The notes: generated by a model from the letters alone, not told the origin. 25,870 nucleotides of DNA from UBA7446 sp965657545 (GCA_965657545.1 CBFHOG010000019.1:1-25870); one strand, 5' to 3'. Positions 13,624 through 21,413 are shown, numbered from the stretch's first letter. Translations and numbers: made by a program.

Positions 13624-14700
13624 ATGAAGCTATTAGACCGCTACATAATTTTAAAGTACTTAAGCACTTTTGTTGTCATGCTTGGTATGTTTATTCCAAT
13701 AAGTGTGTTGGTGGATTTATCTCAAAAAATTGATAAATTCAAGCAGTACGAACTCACACAATCTGAAATTTTATCGCATTATTACGATTTTGTTTGGGTG
13801 TTTGGTTATATGCTTTTTCCCATATTTTTATTTTTGTCTGTAATTTGGTTTACATCAAAATTGGCTAGTAATACAGAAGTTATTGCTATTCTTTCTTCTG
13901 GTGTATCGTTTTATAGATATTTACGCCCTTTTGTTCTTGCTGCTGCTTTTATTGCCCTCTTGGCGTTTGGAGCAAGTATGTTTTGGGTGCCAAATGCTAG
14001 TGAGCGTTACAACGAGTTTGAATACACTTATATTAATAAAAGTCAAAAAGTTAGGCTCACGGATAATATCTATAAGCAGTTGAGTGAAAACGACTTTGTT
14101 TATTTGAGTAACTATAATGCCAACAGAAAAATTGGATACAATTTTACATGGGAGCATTTTGATGGTGATCAGTTACAATACAAAATCAAAGCGCAAAATA
14201 TCAGATGGGTAGAAAAGGATAGTCTGTACAGACTTTCGCAGTTTTTTCAACGGAGTATTGTAGAGGACACAGAAATCATTCGAAAAGAATCTCGTTTGGA
14301 TACACTCTTCAATTTTGATTTAGATGAATTGGTTCCTATTACATACAAAGCACAGACCCTTAATTTTTTCGAACTGAACGATTATATTAAGGTAGAGCAA
14401 GAAAACGGTAGTCCGCTTATCAACCACCACTTGCTTGTTCGTCATAAACGCTGGACGATTCCTATTTCTGCTTTTATTCTAACATTGATTGCCGTAGCGG
14501 TTGCATCGTTTAAAAAACGTGGCGGTATGGGAGTCAATCTTGCTATGGGTATCATTTTGGCATTTTTGTACATATTTTTTGATAAAATTTTTGAGGTGAT
14601 GGTAGAAAAATCAAACTTTACTCCTTGGATTGCCGCATGGATTCCAAATGCCTTATTTGCTATTTTATCTGTTTATTTGCTTCGTTATGCAAAAAGATAA
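13624..14700 (+). CDS. LptF/LptG (YjgP/YjgQ) family permease
   Basis: 358 aa. The N-terminus MKLLDRYIILKYLSTFVVML is the family hallmark. There are three membrane helices in the first 110 residues (about 12-32, 55-77, 100-121), a large periplasmic region (about 122-270, strand-rich, jellyroll-like), then three more helices at the end (about 278-295, 305-320, 330-350). The layout is that of LptF/LptG, the membrane subunits of the ABC transporter LptB2FG that lifts lipopolysaccharide out of the inner membrane. Bacteroidota often have the genes apart, so I do not choose between LptF and LptG. It begins 2 nt after tgt and overlaps the EamA gene by 14 nt. Confidence 0.9.
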   Translation: MKLLDRYIILKYLSTFVVMLGMFIPISVLVDLSQKIDKFKQYELTQSEILSHYYDFVWVFGYMLFPIFLFLSVIWFTSKLASNTEVIAILSSGVSFYRYLRPFVLAAAFIALLAFGASMFWVPNASERYNEFEYTYINKSQKVRLTDNIYKQLSENDFVYLSNYNANRKIGYNFTWEHFDGDQLQYKIKAQNIRWVEKDSLYRLSQFFQRSIVEDTEIIRKESRLDTLFNFDLDELVPITYKAQTLNFFELNDYIKVEQENGSPLINHHLLVRHKRWTIPISAFILTLIAVAVASFKKRGGMGVNLAMGIILAFLYIFFDKIFEVMVEKSNFTPWIAAWIPNALFAILSVYLLRYAKR

Positions 14701-15598
14701 ATTTTTAAGTACCATACACTTTCATTTTATCGTCATTATTTTTGGATTTACAGCGATATTGGGTGCACTTATCAGTATCTCTGCAATTCCATTGGTTTGG
14801 TATCGGATGACACTTGCTACTATTGGACTGGGTGTTGTTTTATGGATGCGCAAACATTCGTTTCGAGTTTCAAAAACCATTGCTTGGGTTGCTATTATCA
14901 GTGGTATTCTCATTGCCTTTCACTGGATTACATTTTTTGGGGCGGTTAAGGTTTCAAATGTTTCTGTTACACTTTCTGTACTTTCCTCTGGAGCATTTCT
15001 TACATCGCTTTTGGAACCCATTTTTTACAAACGAAAAGTCATTGGTTACGAAGTTCTATTTGGCTTGCTTGTTATTGTTGGGTTGGTTTTGGTTTTGGGA
15101 GCTGATGATGTAAATGTAAAAGGGTTTCTGTATGCTGGGATTTCCACTGTTTTAGCTGTGGTATTTACGCTGGTAAATGGCAAATTTGTCAGTAAAACAA
15201 ATCCTTATGTATTGTCATTTTATGAGCTTCTGGTTGGTGCGTTGGTGGTCAGCGTTCTTTTAGCTGCGCAAGGTGCATTTACCCCCTCTTTTTTTGTTCT
15301 CTCCACACTAGATTTTTTTTGGTTATCACTACTTGCTTTTGTTTGTACTTCTTATGCTTTTGTGGTTTCCATAGTGGTTATGCGACATCTTTCCCCTTAT
15401 TCTATCATGCTTGGCATAAACATGGAACCTGTTTATGGGATTGCTTTGGCTTATGTGGTTTTTGGTGAAAAAGAAGCCATGTCAACTTCCTTTTACATAG
15501 GCGTTTTATGTATTTTATCCGCTGTGATTGCAAATGGGATACTCAAGCTAAGACGCACAAAAAAAGCAAAACAAGTAGGTAGTCAGATATCAAATTAA
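14687..15598 (+). CDS. EamA/DMT-family transporter
   Basis: 303 aa from the ATG at 14687, with about ten predicted membrane helices in two similar halves, the drug/metabolite transporter (EamA) layout. Recognisable stretches are FGFTAILGALISISAIPLVW, GILIAFHWITFFGAVKVSNV, SVTLSVLSSGAFLTSLLEPI (end of the first half) and MEPVYGIALAYVVFGEKE (the conserved E-P motif of the second half). The substrate cannot be predicted; family members export amino acids, nucleosides or other metabolites. The open frame extends to 14630, but that would embed 19 more residues in the permease gene; 14687 gives a normal N-terminus and a 14-nt overlap consistent with an operon. Confidence 0.87.
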   Translation: MQKDKFLSTIHFHFIVIIFGFTAILGALISISAIPLVWYRMTLATIGLGVVLWMRKHSFRVSKTIAWVAIISGILIAFHWITFFGAVKVSNVSVTLSVLSSGAFLTSLLEPIFYKRKVIGYEVLFGLLVIVGLVLVLGADDVNVKGFLYAGISTVLAVVFTLVNGKFVSKTNPYVLSFYELLVGALVVSVLLAAQGAFTPSFFVLSTLDFFWLSLLAFVCTSYAFVVSIVVMRHLSPYSIMLGINMEPVYGIALAYVVFGEKEAMSTSFYIGVLCILSAVIANGILKLRRTKKAKQVGSQISN

Positions 15599-15599
15599 G

Positions 15600-15607
15600 T
15601 ATATTTG
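15600..15607 (+). promoter_or_regulatory. -7 box TATATTTG of accA
   Basis: A full TAnnTTTG match, 21 nt before the ATG at 15629 and just after the EamA stop. An in-frame TTG at 15605 overlaps the box and is rejected as the start. Confidence 0.42.
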
Positions 15608-15628
15608 CTTTTGTATAACAACCACACT

Positions 15629-16582
15629 ATGGAGTATTTGGACTTTGAGCAACCTATAAAAGAGTTAGAAGATCAACTACAGAAATGCGAGCTCATTGGT
15701 AACGAAAGCGATGTTGACGTTACGGATACTTGCGCAAAAATTTCGGAGCGTCTTGTTGATTTAAAAAAAGAAATTTACGGTAACCTTACCGCATGGCAAC
15801 GTGTACAAGTTTCACGACACCCATCTAGGCCTTATACCTTAGACTATATAAATGCCCTTACAAAAGGCAGTTTCTTGGAACTTCACGGAGACAGAACGGT
15901 CAAGGACGATAAGGCTATGATTGGAGGTTTGGGAAAAATTGGGGATCAAAGCTTTATGTTTATAGGTCAGCAAAAGGGATATAACACAAAAACCCGACAA
16001 TACCGAAATTTCGGTATGGCGAATCCAGAGGGGTATCGTAAGGCACTTCGCTTAATGAAGTCTGCTGAAAAATTTAACATTCCTGTCGTATGTTTTGTAG
16101 ATACACCGGGAGCATATCCTGGATTGGAAGCTGAGGAACGCGGACAGGGTGAAGCCATAGCGCGTAATATTCTAGAAATGTCTCGACTTAAAGTGCCTAT
16201 CATTGTCGTTATTATTGGCGAGGGTGCTTCTGGGGGTGCACTTGGAATAGGCGTTGGTGACCGTGTGTTTATGCTCGAAAACACGTGGTATTCTGTAATT
16301 TCTCCTGAATCTTGTTCTTCTATTTTATGGCGCAGTTGGGAATACAAAGAGCAGGCAGCTGAAGCCTTAAAACTTACGGCCAAAGATATGAAGCGTCAAA
16401 AGTTGATTGACACAATTGTCAAAGAACCCTTAGGCGGAGCCCACACAAATCGCGATGCCATGTTTGAGACCGTTCGAAAAACCATTAGCAAAGCTTTTGC
16501 AGAGCTTAAAGACAAACCTGCAAAAGAATTGGTGCAAGAGCGTATGGAGAAGTTCTTCGCCATGGGGGTTTACGACGAATAA
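15629..16582 (+). CDS. accA: Acetyl-CoA carboxylase, carboxyltransferase subunit alpha
   Basis: 317 aa from ATG 15629 (MEYLDFEQPIKELEDQL, the usual AccA start). With AccD it forms the carboxyltransferase that moves CO2 from biotin-BCCP to acetyl-CoA, making malonyl-CoA for fatty acid synthesis. Motifs: helical N-terminus to about residue 50, WQRVQVSRHPSRPYTLDYI, ELHGDRTVKDDKAMIGGLG, CFVDTPGAYPGLEAEERGQG, IVVIIGEGASGGALGIGVGD (oxyanion/CoA loop) and YSVISPESCSSILWR. Length and motif order are normal. The promoter box is at 15600-15607. dnaB follows after 105 bp, with a possible terminator between. Confidence 0.96.
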   Translation: MEYLDFEQPIKELEDQLQKCELIGNESDVDVTDTCAKISERLVDLKKEIYGNLTAWQRVQVSRHPSRPYTLDYINALTKGSFLELHGDRTVKDDKAMIGGLGKIGDQSFMFIGQQKGYNTKTRQYRNFGMANPEGYRKALRLMKSAEKFNIPVVCFVDTPGAYPGLEAEERGQGEAIARNILEMSRLKVPIIVVIIGEGASGGALGIGVGDRVFMLENTWYSVISPESCSSILWRSWEYKEQAAEALKLTAKDMKRQKLIDTIVKEPLGGAHTNRDAMFETVRKTISKAFAELKDKPAKELVQERMEKFFAMGVYDE

Positions 16583-16604
16583 TGTTTGGCTTATGAACAA
16601 TATC

Positions 16605-16627
16605 GTGGGTGTTATTAACCGCTTTTT
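16605..16627 (+). terminator. Possible intrinsic terminator after accA
   Basis: GTGG(G)T (16605-16610) can pair with ACCGC (16618-16622), with one bulged G and one G-T pair, leaving a 7-nt loop. It is followed by a run of T at 16623-16628. The stem is short, but the position 22 nt after the accA stop is right. Confidence 0.4.
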
Positions 16628-16675
16628 TGTTCGTTAGTTTTTGCGATTTCCCCATTCTATCTAATACAATTCATG

Positions 16676-16683
16676 TAGTTTAG
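16676..16683 (+). promoter_or_regulatory. Weak -7-like box TAGTTTAG of dnaB
   Basis: One mismatch to TAnnTTTG. It is listed because it ends exactly 4 nt before the dnaB ATG, the same spacing as four other genes here. Confidence 0.28.
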
Positions 16684-16687
16684 TGTC

Positions 16688-18202
16688 ATGGAAAAAATGA
16701 ATCCTAATCCGTCTGTAGTTTCTCCTGCAACAGTAGTGCCTCTAGAGCGAGGAAAGCTGCCACCACAGGTAATCGACTTTGAAGAAGTGGTGCTTGGCGC
16801 CATGATGATAGATAAAAAAGGGGTGGATGAGGTAATTGATATTTTACTTCCAGATGCATTTTATCGCGAAGCGCACCAAATTATTTTCACTGCTATGGTC
16901 AAGTTGTTCGAAAATTCAGAACCGATTGACTTGCTAACCGTATCAGCACAGCTTAAAAAAGAAGCAAAACTAAATCAAGTTGGTGGCGATTTTTATTTGA
17001 TTCAGCTTTCCAAAAAAGTATCTTCCTCTGCCCATATTGAATATCACGCACGTATTATTCTTCAGAAATATATTCAACGCAGCTTAATTAAAATCTCAAA
17101 CGAAATTATTGAGGAAGCTTACGACGAAACCAAAGATGTTTTTGATATGCTTGACAAAGCAGAATCAAAATTATATGAAGTATCGCAAGGAAATTTAAAA
17201 TCATCAACCACAACGGCGCAAAATCTTGTGATTCAAGCCAAGAAAAAAATTGAAGAAATTGCCAATCAAGAGGGAATGAGTGGTGTACCATCCGGATTTT
17301 TTGGGGTGGACAAACTTACTTCAGGGTGGCAAAACAGTGATCTGATTATTGTTGCTGCACGTCCGGGTATGGGTAAAACAGCGTTTACCTTGTCTATGGC
17401 ACGTAATATTGCTGTTGAGCAAAATATTCCTGTTGCTTTTTTCTCTCTGGAAATGTCATCGGTACAATTGATTACGAGATTAATTTCTTCGGAAACAGGT
17501 CTTTCATCTGAAAAACTGCGTACAGGCAAACTTGAAGATCACGAATGGAAGCAACTCAACGTAAAGGTATCTGATTTAGAAAATGCACCCTTATATATCG
17601 ATGATACCCCTTCGCTATCTATTTTTGATCTTCGCGCTAAAGCACGACGCTTATCGTCACAGTTTGGTATTCGAATGATTATGATTGATTACTTGCAACT
17701 TATGACGCCAGGTGGCAGCAGTAAGGCGGGGAATCGTGAGCAAGAAATTTCGACTATTTCTCGTAATCTTAAAGCTTTGGCTAAAGAATTGGAAATTCCT
17801 GTAATTGCCCTTTCCCAACTTTCTCGTGCCGTTGAAACTAGAGGGGGCAGTAAGCGCCCGCAAATTTCAGATTTACGCGAATCTGGTGCTATTGAGCAAG
17901 ATGCCGATTTGGTAACATTTATTTATCGTCCTGAATATTACAAAATAGATGAGTGGGACGATGAGGAACGTACGCCAGCTGCTGGTCAGGCAGAGTTTAT
18001 TATTGCCAAACACCGAAACGGAGGTCTGGACAGTATCCGATTGAAATTCATCGGTGCCTTAGGTAAGTTTGATAACTTAGATAGTTTTGACGCGCCAACA
18101 GAGTTCCAATCCAAAATAAACTCGGATGAACCATTTCAAACGCCTCGGATAGATCCAAACGATGCCTTTGATTCTTCGTCTGATGACGATATGCCGTTCT
18201 AG
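16688..18202 (+). CDS. dnaB: Replicative DNA helicase DnaB
   Basis: 504 aa. This is the hexameric helicase that unwinds DNA at the fork and recruits primase. The N-terminal domain spans about 25-130 (EEVVLGAMMIDKKGVDEVID), with a linker to about 190. The RecA-like domain holds Walker A ARPGMGKT (224-231), FFSLEMSS, Walker B MIMIDYLQLM (D334), IALSQLSRAVETRGGSKRP and SDLRESGAIEQDADLV with the arginine finger, ending IAKHRNGG. No intein is present. The last 45 residues are acidic and low in complexity and finish in DDDMPF, very like the C-terminal tip of SSB proteins. The stop lies 4 nt from the end of the convergent rplT. A candidate loader (DUF721/DciA) is at 2471-2767. Confidence 0.97.
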   Translation: MEKMNPNPSVVSPATVVPLERGKLPPQVIDFEEVVLGAMMIDKKGVDEVIDILLPDAFYREAHQIIFTAMVKLFENSEPIDLLTVSAQLKKEAKLNQVGGDFYLIQLSKKVSSSAHIEYHARIILQKYIQRSLIKISNEIIEEAYDETKDVFDMLDKAESKLYEVSQGNLKSSTTTAQNLVIQAKKKIEEIANQEGMSGVPSGFFGVDKLTSGWQNSDLIIVAARPGMGKTAFTLSMARNIAVEQNIPVAFFSLEMSSVQLITRLISSETGLSSEKLRTGKLEDHEWKQLNVKVSDLENAPLYIDDTPSLSIFDLRAKARRLSSQFGIRMIMIDYLQLMTPGGSSKAGNREQEISTISRNLKALAKELEIPVIALSQLSRAVETRGGSKRPQISDLRESGAIEQDADLVTFIYRPEYYKIDEWDDEERTPAAGQAEFIIAKHRNGGLDSIRLKFIGALGKFDNLDSFDAPTEFQSKINSDEPFQTPRIDPNDAFDSSSDDDMPF

Positions 18203-18206
18203 TTCT

Positions 18207-18551
18207 TTATTTTACTTTATCAACCACCGCTTTGAATGCTTCTGGGTGGTTCATGGCTAAGTCAGCCAATACTTTTCTGTTAAGCGCAATGTTATTGGCA
18301 TTTACTTTACCCATAAATTGCGAGTATGACATCCCGTGAATACGTGCGCCAGCATTGATACGTGTAATCCACAATGCACGGAAGCTGCGTTTTTTATTTC
18401 TACGGTCGCGGTATGCGTAAAGCAGTGCTTTTTCAACAGCGTTTTTAGCAACTGTCCAAACATTTTTTCTTCTTCCAAAGTATCCCTTGGCTTGTTTTAA
18501 AATTTTCTTTCTTCTTGCTCTAGAAGCTACAGAGTTTACTGATCTTGGCAT
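18207..18551 (-). CDS. rplT: Ribosomal protein bL20
   Basis: 114 aa, the normal length. The sequence starts PRSVNSVASRARRKKILKQA and continues GYFGRRKNVWTVAKNAVEKA, YAYRDRRNKKRSFRALWITR and INAGARIHGMSYSQFM, all diagnostic of L20, which binds 23S rRNA early in 50S assembly and in several bacteria represses its own operon. It is the last gene of the thrS-infC-rpmI-rplT cluster, 60 bp after rpmI. That gap can fold into a hairpin (18566-18602), a possible regulatory or processing site. It abuts the convergent dnaB end with 4 bp between. Confidence 0.98.
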   Translation of the reverse strand: MPRSVNSVASRARRKKILKQAKGYFGRRKNVWTVAKNAVEKALLYAYRDRRNKKRSFRALWITRINAGARIHGMSYSQFMGKVNANNIALNRKVLADLAMNHPEAFKAVVDKVK

Positions 18552-18565
18552 GATTTACAAATTGT

Positions 18566-18602
18566 GAAGCAGGCGGAGAGACTCACTTTTAAAGCCGACT
18601 TC
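18566..18602 (-). promoter_or_regulatory. Hairpin between rpmI and rplT (candidate L20 leader or processing site)
   Basis: On the minus strand GAAGTCGGC (18602-18594) can pair with GCCTGCTTC (18574-18566) at 8 of 9 positions, counting one G-T pair, around a 19-nt loop. It is the only GC-rich structure in the gap and lies 14 nt before the rplT ATG. L20 is known to bind mRNA structures in its own operon in E. coli and B. subtilis; the link here is inference. Confidence 0.35.
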
Positions 18603-18611
18603 AGGTTATTT

Positions 18612-18809
18612 TTATTTTAAACGAAGTTGTTCCTTGATATTGTCGGCGTCGCTTTCGTGAACCAAACCACTATGGGTAAGTTTTAGCTTACGCTTTTTAG
18701 ATTTCTTAGTCAAAATGTGACTCTTGAACGCGTGCTTGCGTTTGATTTTCCCTGTGCCTGTTAGCTTAAAGCGTTTTTTGGCACTCGACTTGGTTTTCAT
18801 CTTAGGCAT
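18612..18809 (-). CDS. rpmI: Ribosomal protein bL35
   Basis: 65 aa, very basic. PKMKTKSSAKKRFKLTGTGK at the start and KRKHAFKSHILTKKSKKRKL in the middle are the conserved L35 pattern. L35 is a small protein of the 50S subunit. It lies between infC (13 nt upstream) and rplT, the standard order. The C-terminal HESDADNIKEQLRLK also fits the family. Confidence 0.97.
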   Translation of the reverse strand: MPKMKTKSSAKKRFKLTGTGKIKRKHAFKSHILTKKSKKRKLKLTHSGLVHESDADNIKEQLRLK

Positions 18810-18822
18810 ACTACTTCCTTTT

Positions 18823-19374
18823 TTATTTTTTCGGATTGATTAACATAATCATCCGCTTACCTTCTAATTTTGGCAATTGTTCAACCTTGCCGTAATCTTC
18901 CAAATCTTGCGCCAATCGCAGCAACAAGATGTGGCCTTGTTCTTTAAAAATAATCGAGCGTCCTTTAAAAAACACAAATGCTTTAAGCTTTGCGCCTTCT
19001 TCTAAAAACTTGATTGCGTGTTTCTTTTTAAACTCGTAATCATGCTCGTCGGTTTGTGGTCCAAACCTAATTTCTTTTAGCACCACCTTTGAGGCGTTTG
19101 CTTTCATTACCTTTTCGCGCTTTTTTTGCTCGTAAAGGAACTTTTTATAATCGATGATTTTACACACCGGGGGAGCAGCATTTGGTGAAATTTCAACCAA
19201 GTCCAACTCCAATTCACTTGCTTTTTGCAAGGCTTTTTGTAATGGATATACACCCATTTCAACGTTGTCACCAACCAAACGTACTTCAGGCACCCGAATC
19301 TTTTGATTGATTCGGTGTTTATCTTCTTTTATGATCCGAGCAGGGCCTCTGCTTCTTCTTCTTCTTATCGCTAT
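18823..19374 (-). CDS. infC: Translation initiation factor IF-3 (non-AUG start inferred)
   Basis: IF-3 keeps 30S subunits free and proofreads initiator tRNA and start codon. The clear part from the GTG at 19293 (156 aa) lacks the beginning of the N-terminal domain. The same frame is open upstream and encodes RINQKIRVPEVRLVGDN, the expected IF-3 N-terminus, preceded by an Arg-rich stretch. Between the in-frame TGA (19407-19405) and that GTG there is no ATG, GTG, TTG or CTG; only ATT, ATA and ATC codons occur. I place the start at ATA 19374-19372 (reading M-A-I-R-R-R-R, 183 aa), 11 nt after the thrS stop; ATA 19368 or ATT 19401 are alternatives. E. coli infC starts at AUU, which IF-3 itself discriminates against, giving autoregulation. 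The C-terminal domain has EIRFGPQTDEHDYEFKKKHA and FFKGRSIIFKEQG. Confidence 0.9.
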   Translation of the reverse strand: MAIRRRRSRGPARIIKEDKHRINQKIRVPEVRLVGDNVEMGVYPLQKALQKASELELDLVEISPNAAPPVCKIIDYKKFLYEQKKREKVMKANASKVVLKEIRFGPQTDEHDYEFKKKHAIKFLEEGAKLKAFVFFKGRSIIFKEQGHILLLRLAQDLEDYGKVEQLPKLEGKRMIMLINPKK

Positions 19375-19385
19375 AACAAACGAAT

Positions 19386-21344
19386 TTAGTTGGTTGTAAA
19401 TATTTCAATTTCTTCTGCAGCCCGTTTTTTAATCAGCGTTGCAAAAGTATCTAGTGGCATAGCCCCTAGGTCGTTTCCTCCGTGTTGTCGAACTGAGACG
19501 GTTTCTTGCGCAGCTTCTTGTTCGCCTATGATGACCATGTAGGGCACCTTGCTCATTTCAGCTTCGCGGATTTTTTTACCAATAGTCTCACTTCTATCAT
19601 CCACGAGGGCGCGAATTTCGTTATTTTCTAAGAATTTTGAAACTTTTTTAGCGTATTTTTCATGCTTTTCACTCACACAGAGCAATTGTACCTGTGTGGG
19701 CGTGAGCCATAAGGGGAAATTTCCGCCTGTATGTTCAATTAAAATAGCAACAAAACGTTCCATACTTCCAAATGGGGCGCGGTGAATCATCACCGGGCGG
19801 TGCATTTCGTTATCACTTCCTTTATAACTGAGGTCAAAACGCTTAGGTAAATTGTAATCTACTTGAATGGTTCCTAACTGCCAGCTTCTCCCTAATGCAT
19901 CTTTCACCATAAAGTCAAGCTTAGGGCCATAAAATGCGGCTTCGCCGGTTTCAACAACATAGTCAAGTCCTTTCTGCTCAGCAGCGTCAATAATGGCTTG
20001 CTCTGCTTTTTCCCAAAGTGCGGTATCGCCAATATACTTTTCTGGTTTTTCAGGGTCACGCACAGAAACCTGTGTTTTAAAATCTTTAAATCCTAGCGCA
20101 TTGAATACATAAAGCACCAAATCAATAACTCCCATAAACTCATCGTTGAGTTGTTCGGGGGTACAGAAAATATGTGCATCGTCTTGTGTGAAACCCCGTA
20201 CCCGCGTGAGTCCGTGTAACTCGCCACTTTGTTCATAGCGATAAACCGTCCCAAACTCTGCCAATCGAATAGGTAGATCACGATAGCTCCAAGGAGAAGC
20301 GTTATAGATTTCGCAGTGGTGCGGGCAGTTCATAGGCTTCAGTAAAAACTCTTCCCCTTCTGCGGGTGTATTTATAGGTTGAAAGCTATCAGCACCGTAT
20401 TTTTCGTAATGTCCAGAGGTTACATAAAGTTCTTTTTGCCCAATATGAGGGGTGACAACTTGTTCGTATCCCGCTTTGTTTTGCGCTTTGCGCAAAAACT
20501 GCTCGAGGCGCTCGCGCAGTGCTGCCCCTTTGGGCAGCCAAAGCGGTAAACCCTGACCTACTTTTTGTGAAAACGTAAAAAGACCTAATTCTGCGCCTAA
20601 TTTTCTGTGATCTCTCTTTTTAGCTTCTTCTAAAAGTTCAAGATGTTCGGTAAGTAATTTTTGCTTGGGAAAAGATACTCCGTAAATACGGGTAAGTTGT
20701 TTGTTGTTTTCATCGCCACGCCAGTAAGCACCTGCAATATTGGTTAGTTTTACGGCTTTTACAATTCCTGTGTTTGGAATGTGTCCACCACGACACAAAT
20801 CTGTAAAATCGTCATGATCACAAAAGGTAATGGTACCGTCTTCTAAGGCTTCTATTAGTTCAGTTTTGTACTCGTTACCTGCTTTTTTGTAAAATGCTAG
20901 GGCTTCGGATTTTGCAACAGATCGCAAGGTAAAGTCGTGTTTTCCTCTTGCGAGTTCTATCATACGTTTTTCTATCGCGGGCAGGTCTTTTTCTGAAATG
21001 CTGTGTTCTCCAGCATCGATATCGTAATAAAAGCCACTGTCAATAGCAGGACCAATAGTCAGTTTGATTCCTGGATACATGTGCTCTAGGGCTTGTGCCA
21101 AAAGGTGTGCACTGGAGTGCCAAAAGGCTTTTTTACCTTCGTCATTATTCCATGTAAACAATACCAAATCACCATCTTTCTGAAGTGGTGTAGTGGCTTC
21201 AATGGTAGTTCCATTAAAGGACGCTGAGATTACTGCTCGCGCCAATCCCTCACTTATGGATTGCGCTACATCAAAAGGGGTGCTGCCGGTGGGCATTTGC
21301 TTTACGGCGCCGTCGGGCAAACGAATGTCAATTACAGTACTCAT
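19386..21344 (-). CDS. thrS: Threonyl-tRNA synthetase
   Basis: 652 aa, a full-length class II synthetase that charges tRNA-Thr. The TGS domain spans about 1-62. The editing domain holds HSSAH (76-80) and LCRGGHIPNTG. The catalytic core has MNCPHHCEIY (zinc Cys), RLAEFGTVYRYEQSGELHGL and TRVRGFTQDDAHIFC (motif 2 region and second zinc ligand), and VMIHRAPFGSMERFVAILIE (third zinc ligand and motif 3). The anticodon domain covers about the last 100 residues (TPTQVQLLCVSEKHEKYA...). It leads the thrS-infC-rpmI-rplT cluster from a strong promoter at 21353-21382. The predicted leader is only a few bases, so no T-box or operator hairpin of the E. coli kind can precede the start. Confidence 0.98.
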   Translation of the reverse strand: MSTVIDIRLPDGAVKQMPTGSTPFDVAQSISEGLARAVISASFNGTTIEATTPLQKDGDLVLFTWNNDEGKKAFWHSSAHLLAQALEHMYPGIKLTIGPAIDSGFYYDIDAGEHSISEKDLPAIEKRMIELARGKHDFTLRSVAKSEALAFYKKAGNEYKTELIEALEDGTITFCDHDDFTDLCRGGHIPNTGIVKAVKLTNIAGAYWRGDENNKQLTRIYGVSFPKQKLLTEHLELLEEAKKRDHRKLGAELGLFTFSQKVGQGLPLWLPKGAALRERLEQFLRKAQNKAGYEQVVTPHIGQKELYVTSGHYEKYGADSFQPINTPAEGEEFLLKPMNCPHHCEIYNASPWSYRDLPIRLAEFGTVYRYEQSGELHGLTRVRGFTQDDAHIFCTPEQLNDEFMGVIDLVLYVFNALGFKDFKTQVSVRDPEKPEKYIGDTALWEKAEQAIIDAAEQKGLDYVVETGEAAFYGPKLDFMVKDALGRSWQLGTIQVDYNLPKRFDLSYKGSDNEMHRPVMIHRAPFGSMERFVAILIEHTGGNFPLWLTPTQVQLLCVSEKHEKYAKKVSKFLENNEIRALVDDRSETIGKKIREAEMSKVPYMVIIGEQEAAQETVSVRQHGGNDLGAMPLDTFATLIKKRAAEEIEIFTTN

Positions 21345-21352
21345 ATAGTTGG

Positions 21353-21382
21353 CAAAGATAAACGGATTGTGGAAGTGTTCAA
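21353..21382 (-). promoter_or_regulatory. Promoter of thrS-infC-rpmI-rplT (TTG-N19-TATCTTTG)
   Basis: On the minus strand a -33 TTG (21382-21380) is followed after 19 bp by TATCTTTG (21360-21353), a full match to the Bacteroidota consensus. It lies between the end of the DUF6095 gene and thrS, with 8 nt from the box to the ATG. Confidence 0.75.
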
Positions 21383-21413
21383 GAACTTTTTAAAGGATAA
21401 TCGTGAAATAGAA

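Noticed and set aside
15967..16383. A 138-codon open frame antisense to accA
   Set aside because: It lies opposite the most conserved part of AccA; a shadow frame.
19351..19366. A CTT/TCT trinucleotide run resembling a simple-sequence repeat
   Set aside because: On the minus strand it is a run of AGA codons giving the Arg-rich N-terminus of IF-3, as expected for flavobacterial IF-3, so there is no need to invoke a phase-variable repeat.
21345..21413. A T-box or other leader regulator in front of thrS
   Set aside because: The consensus promoter at 21382-21353 leaves only about 4-8 nt of leader, too short for any riboswitch.
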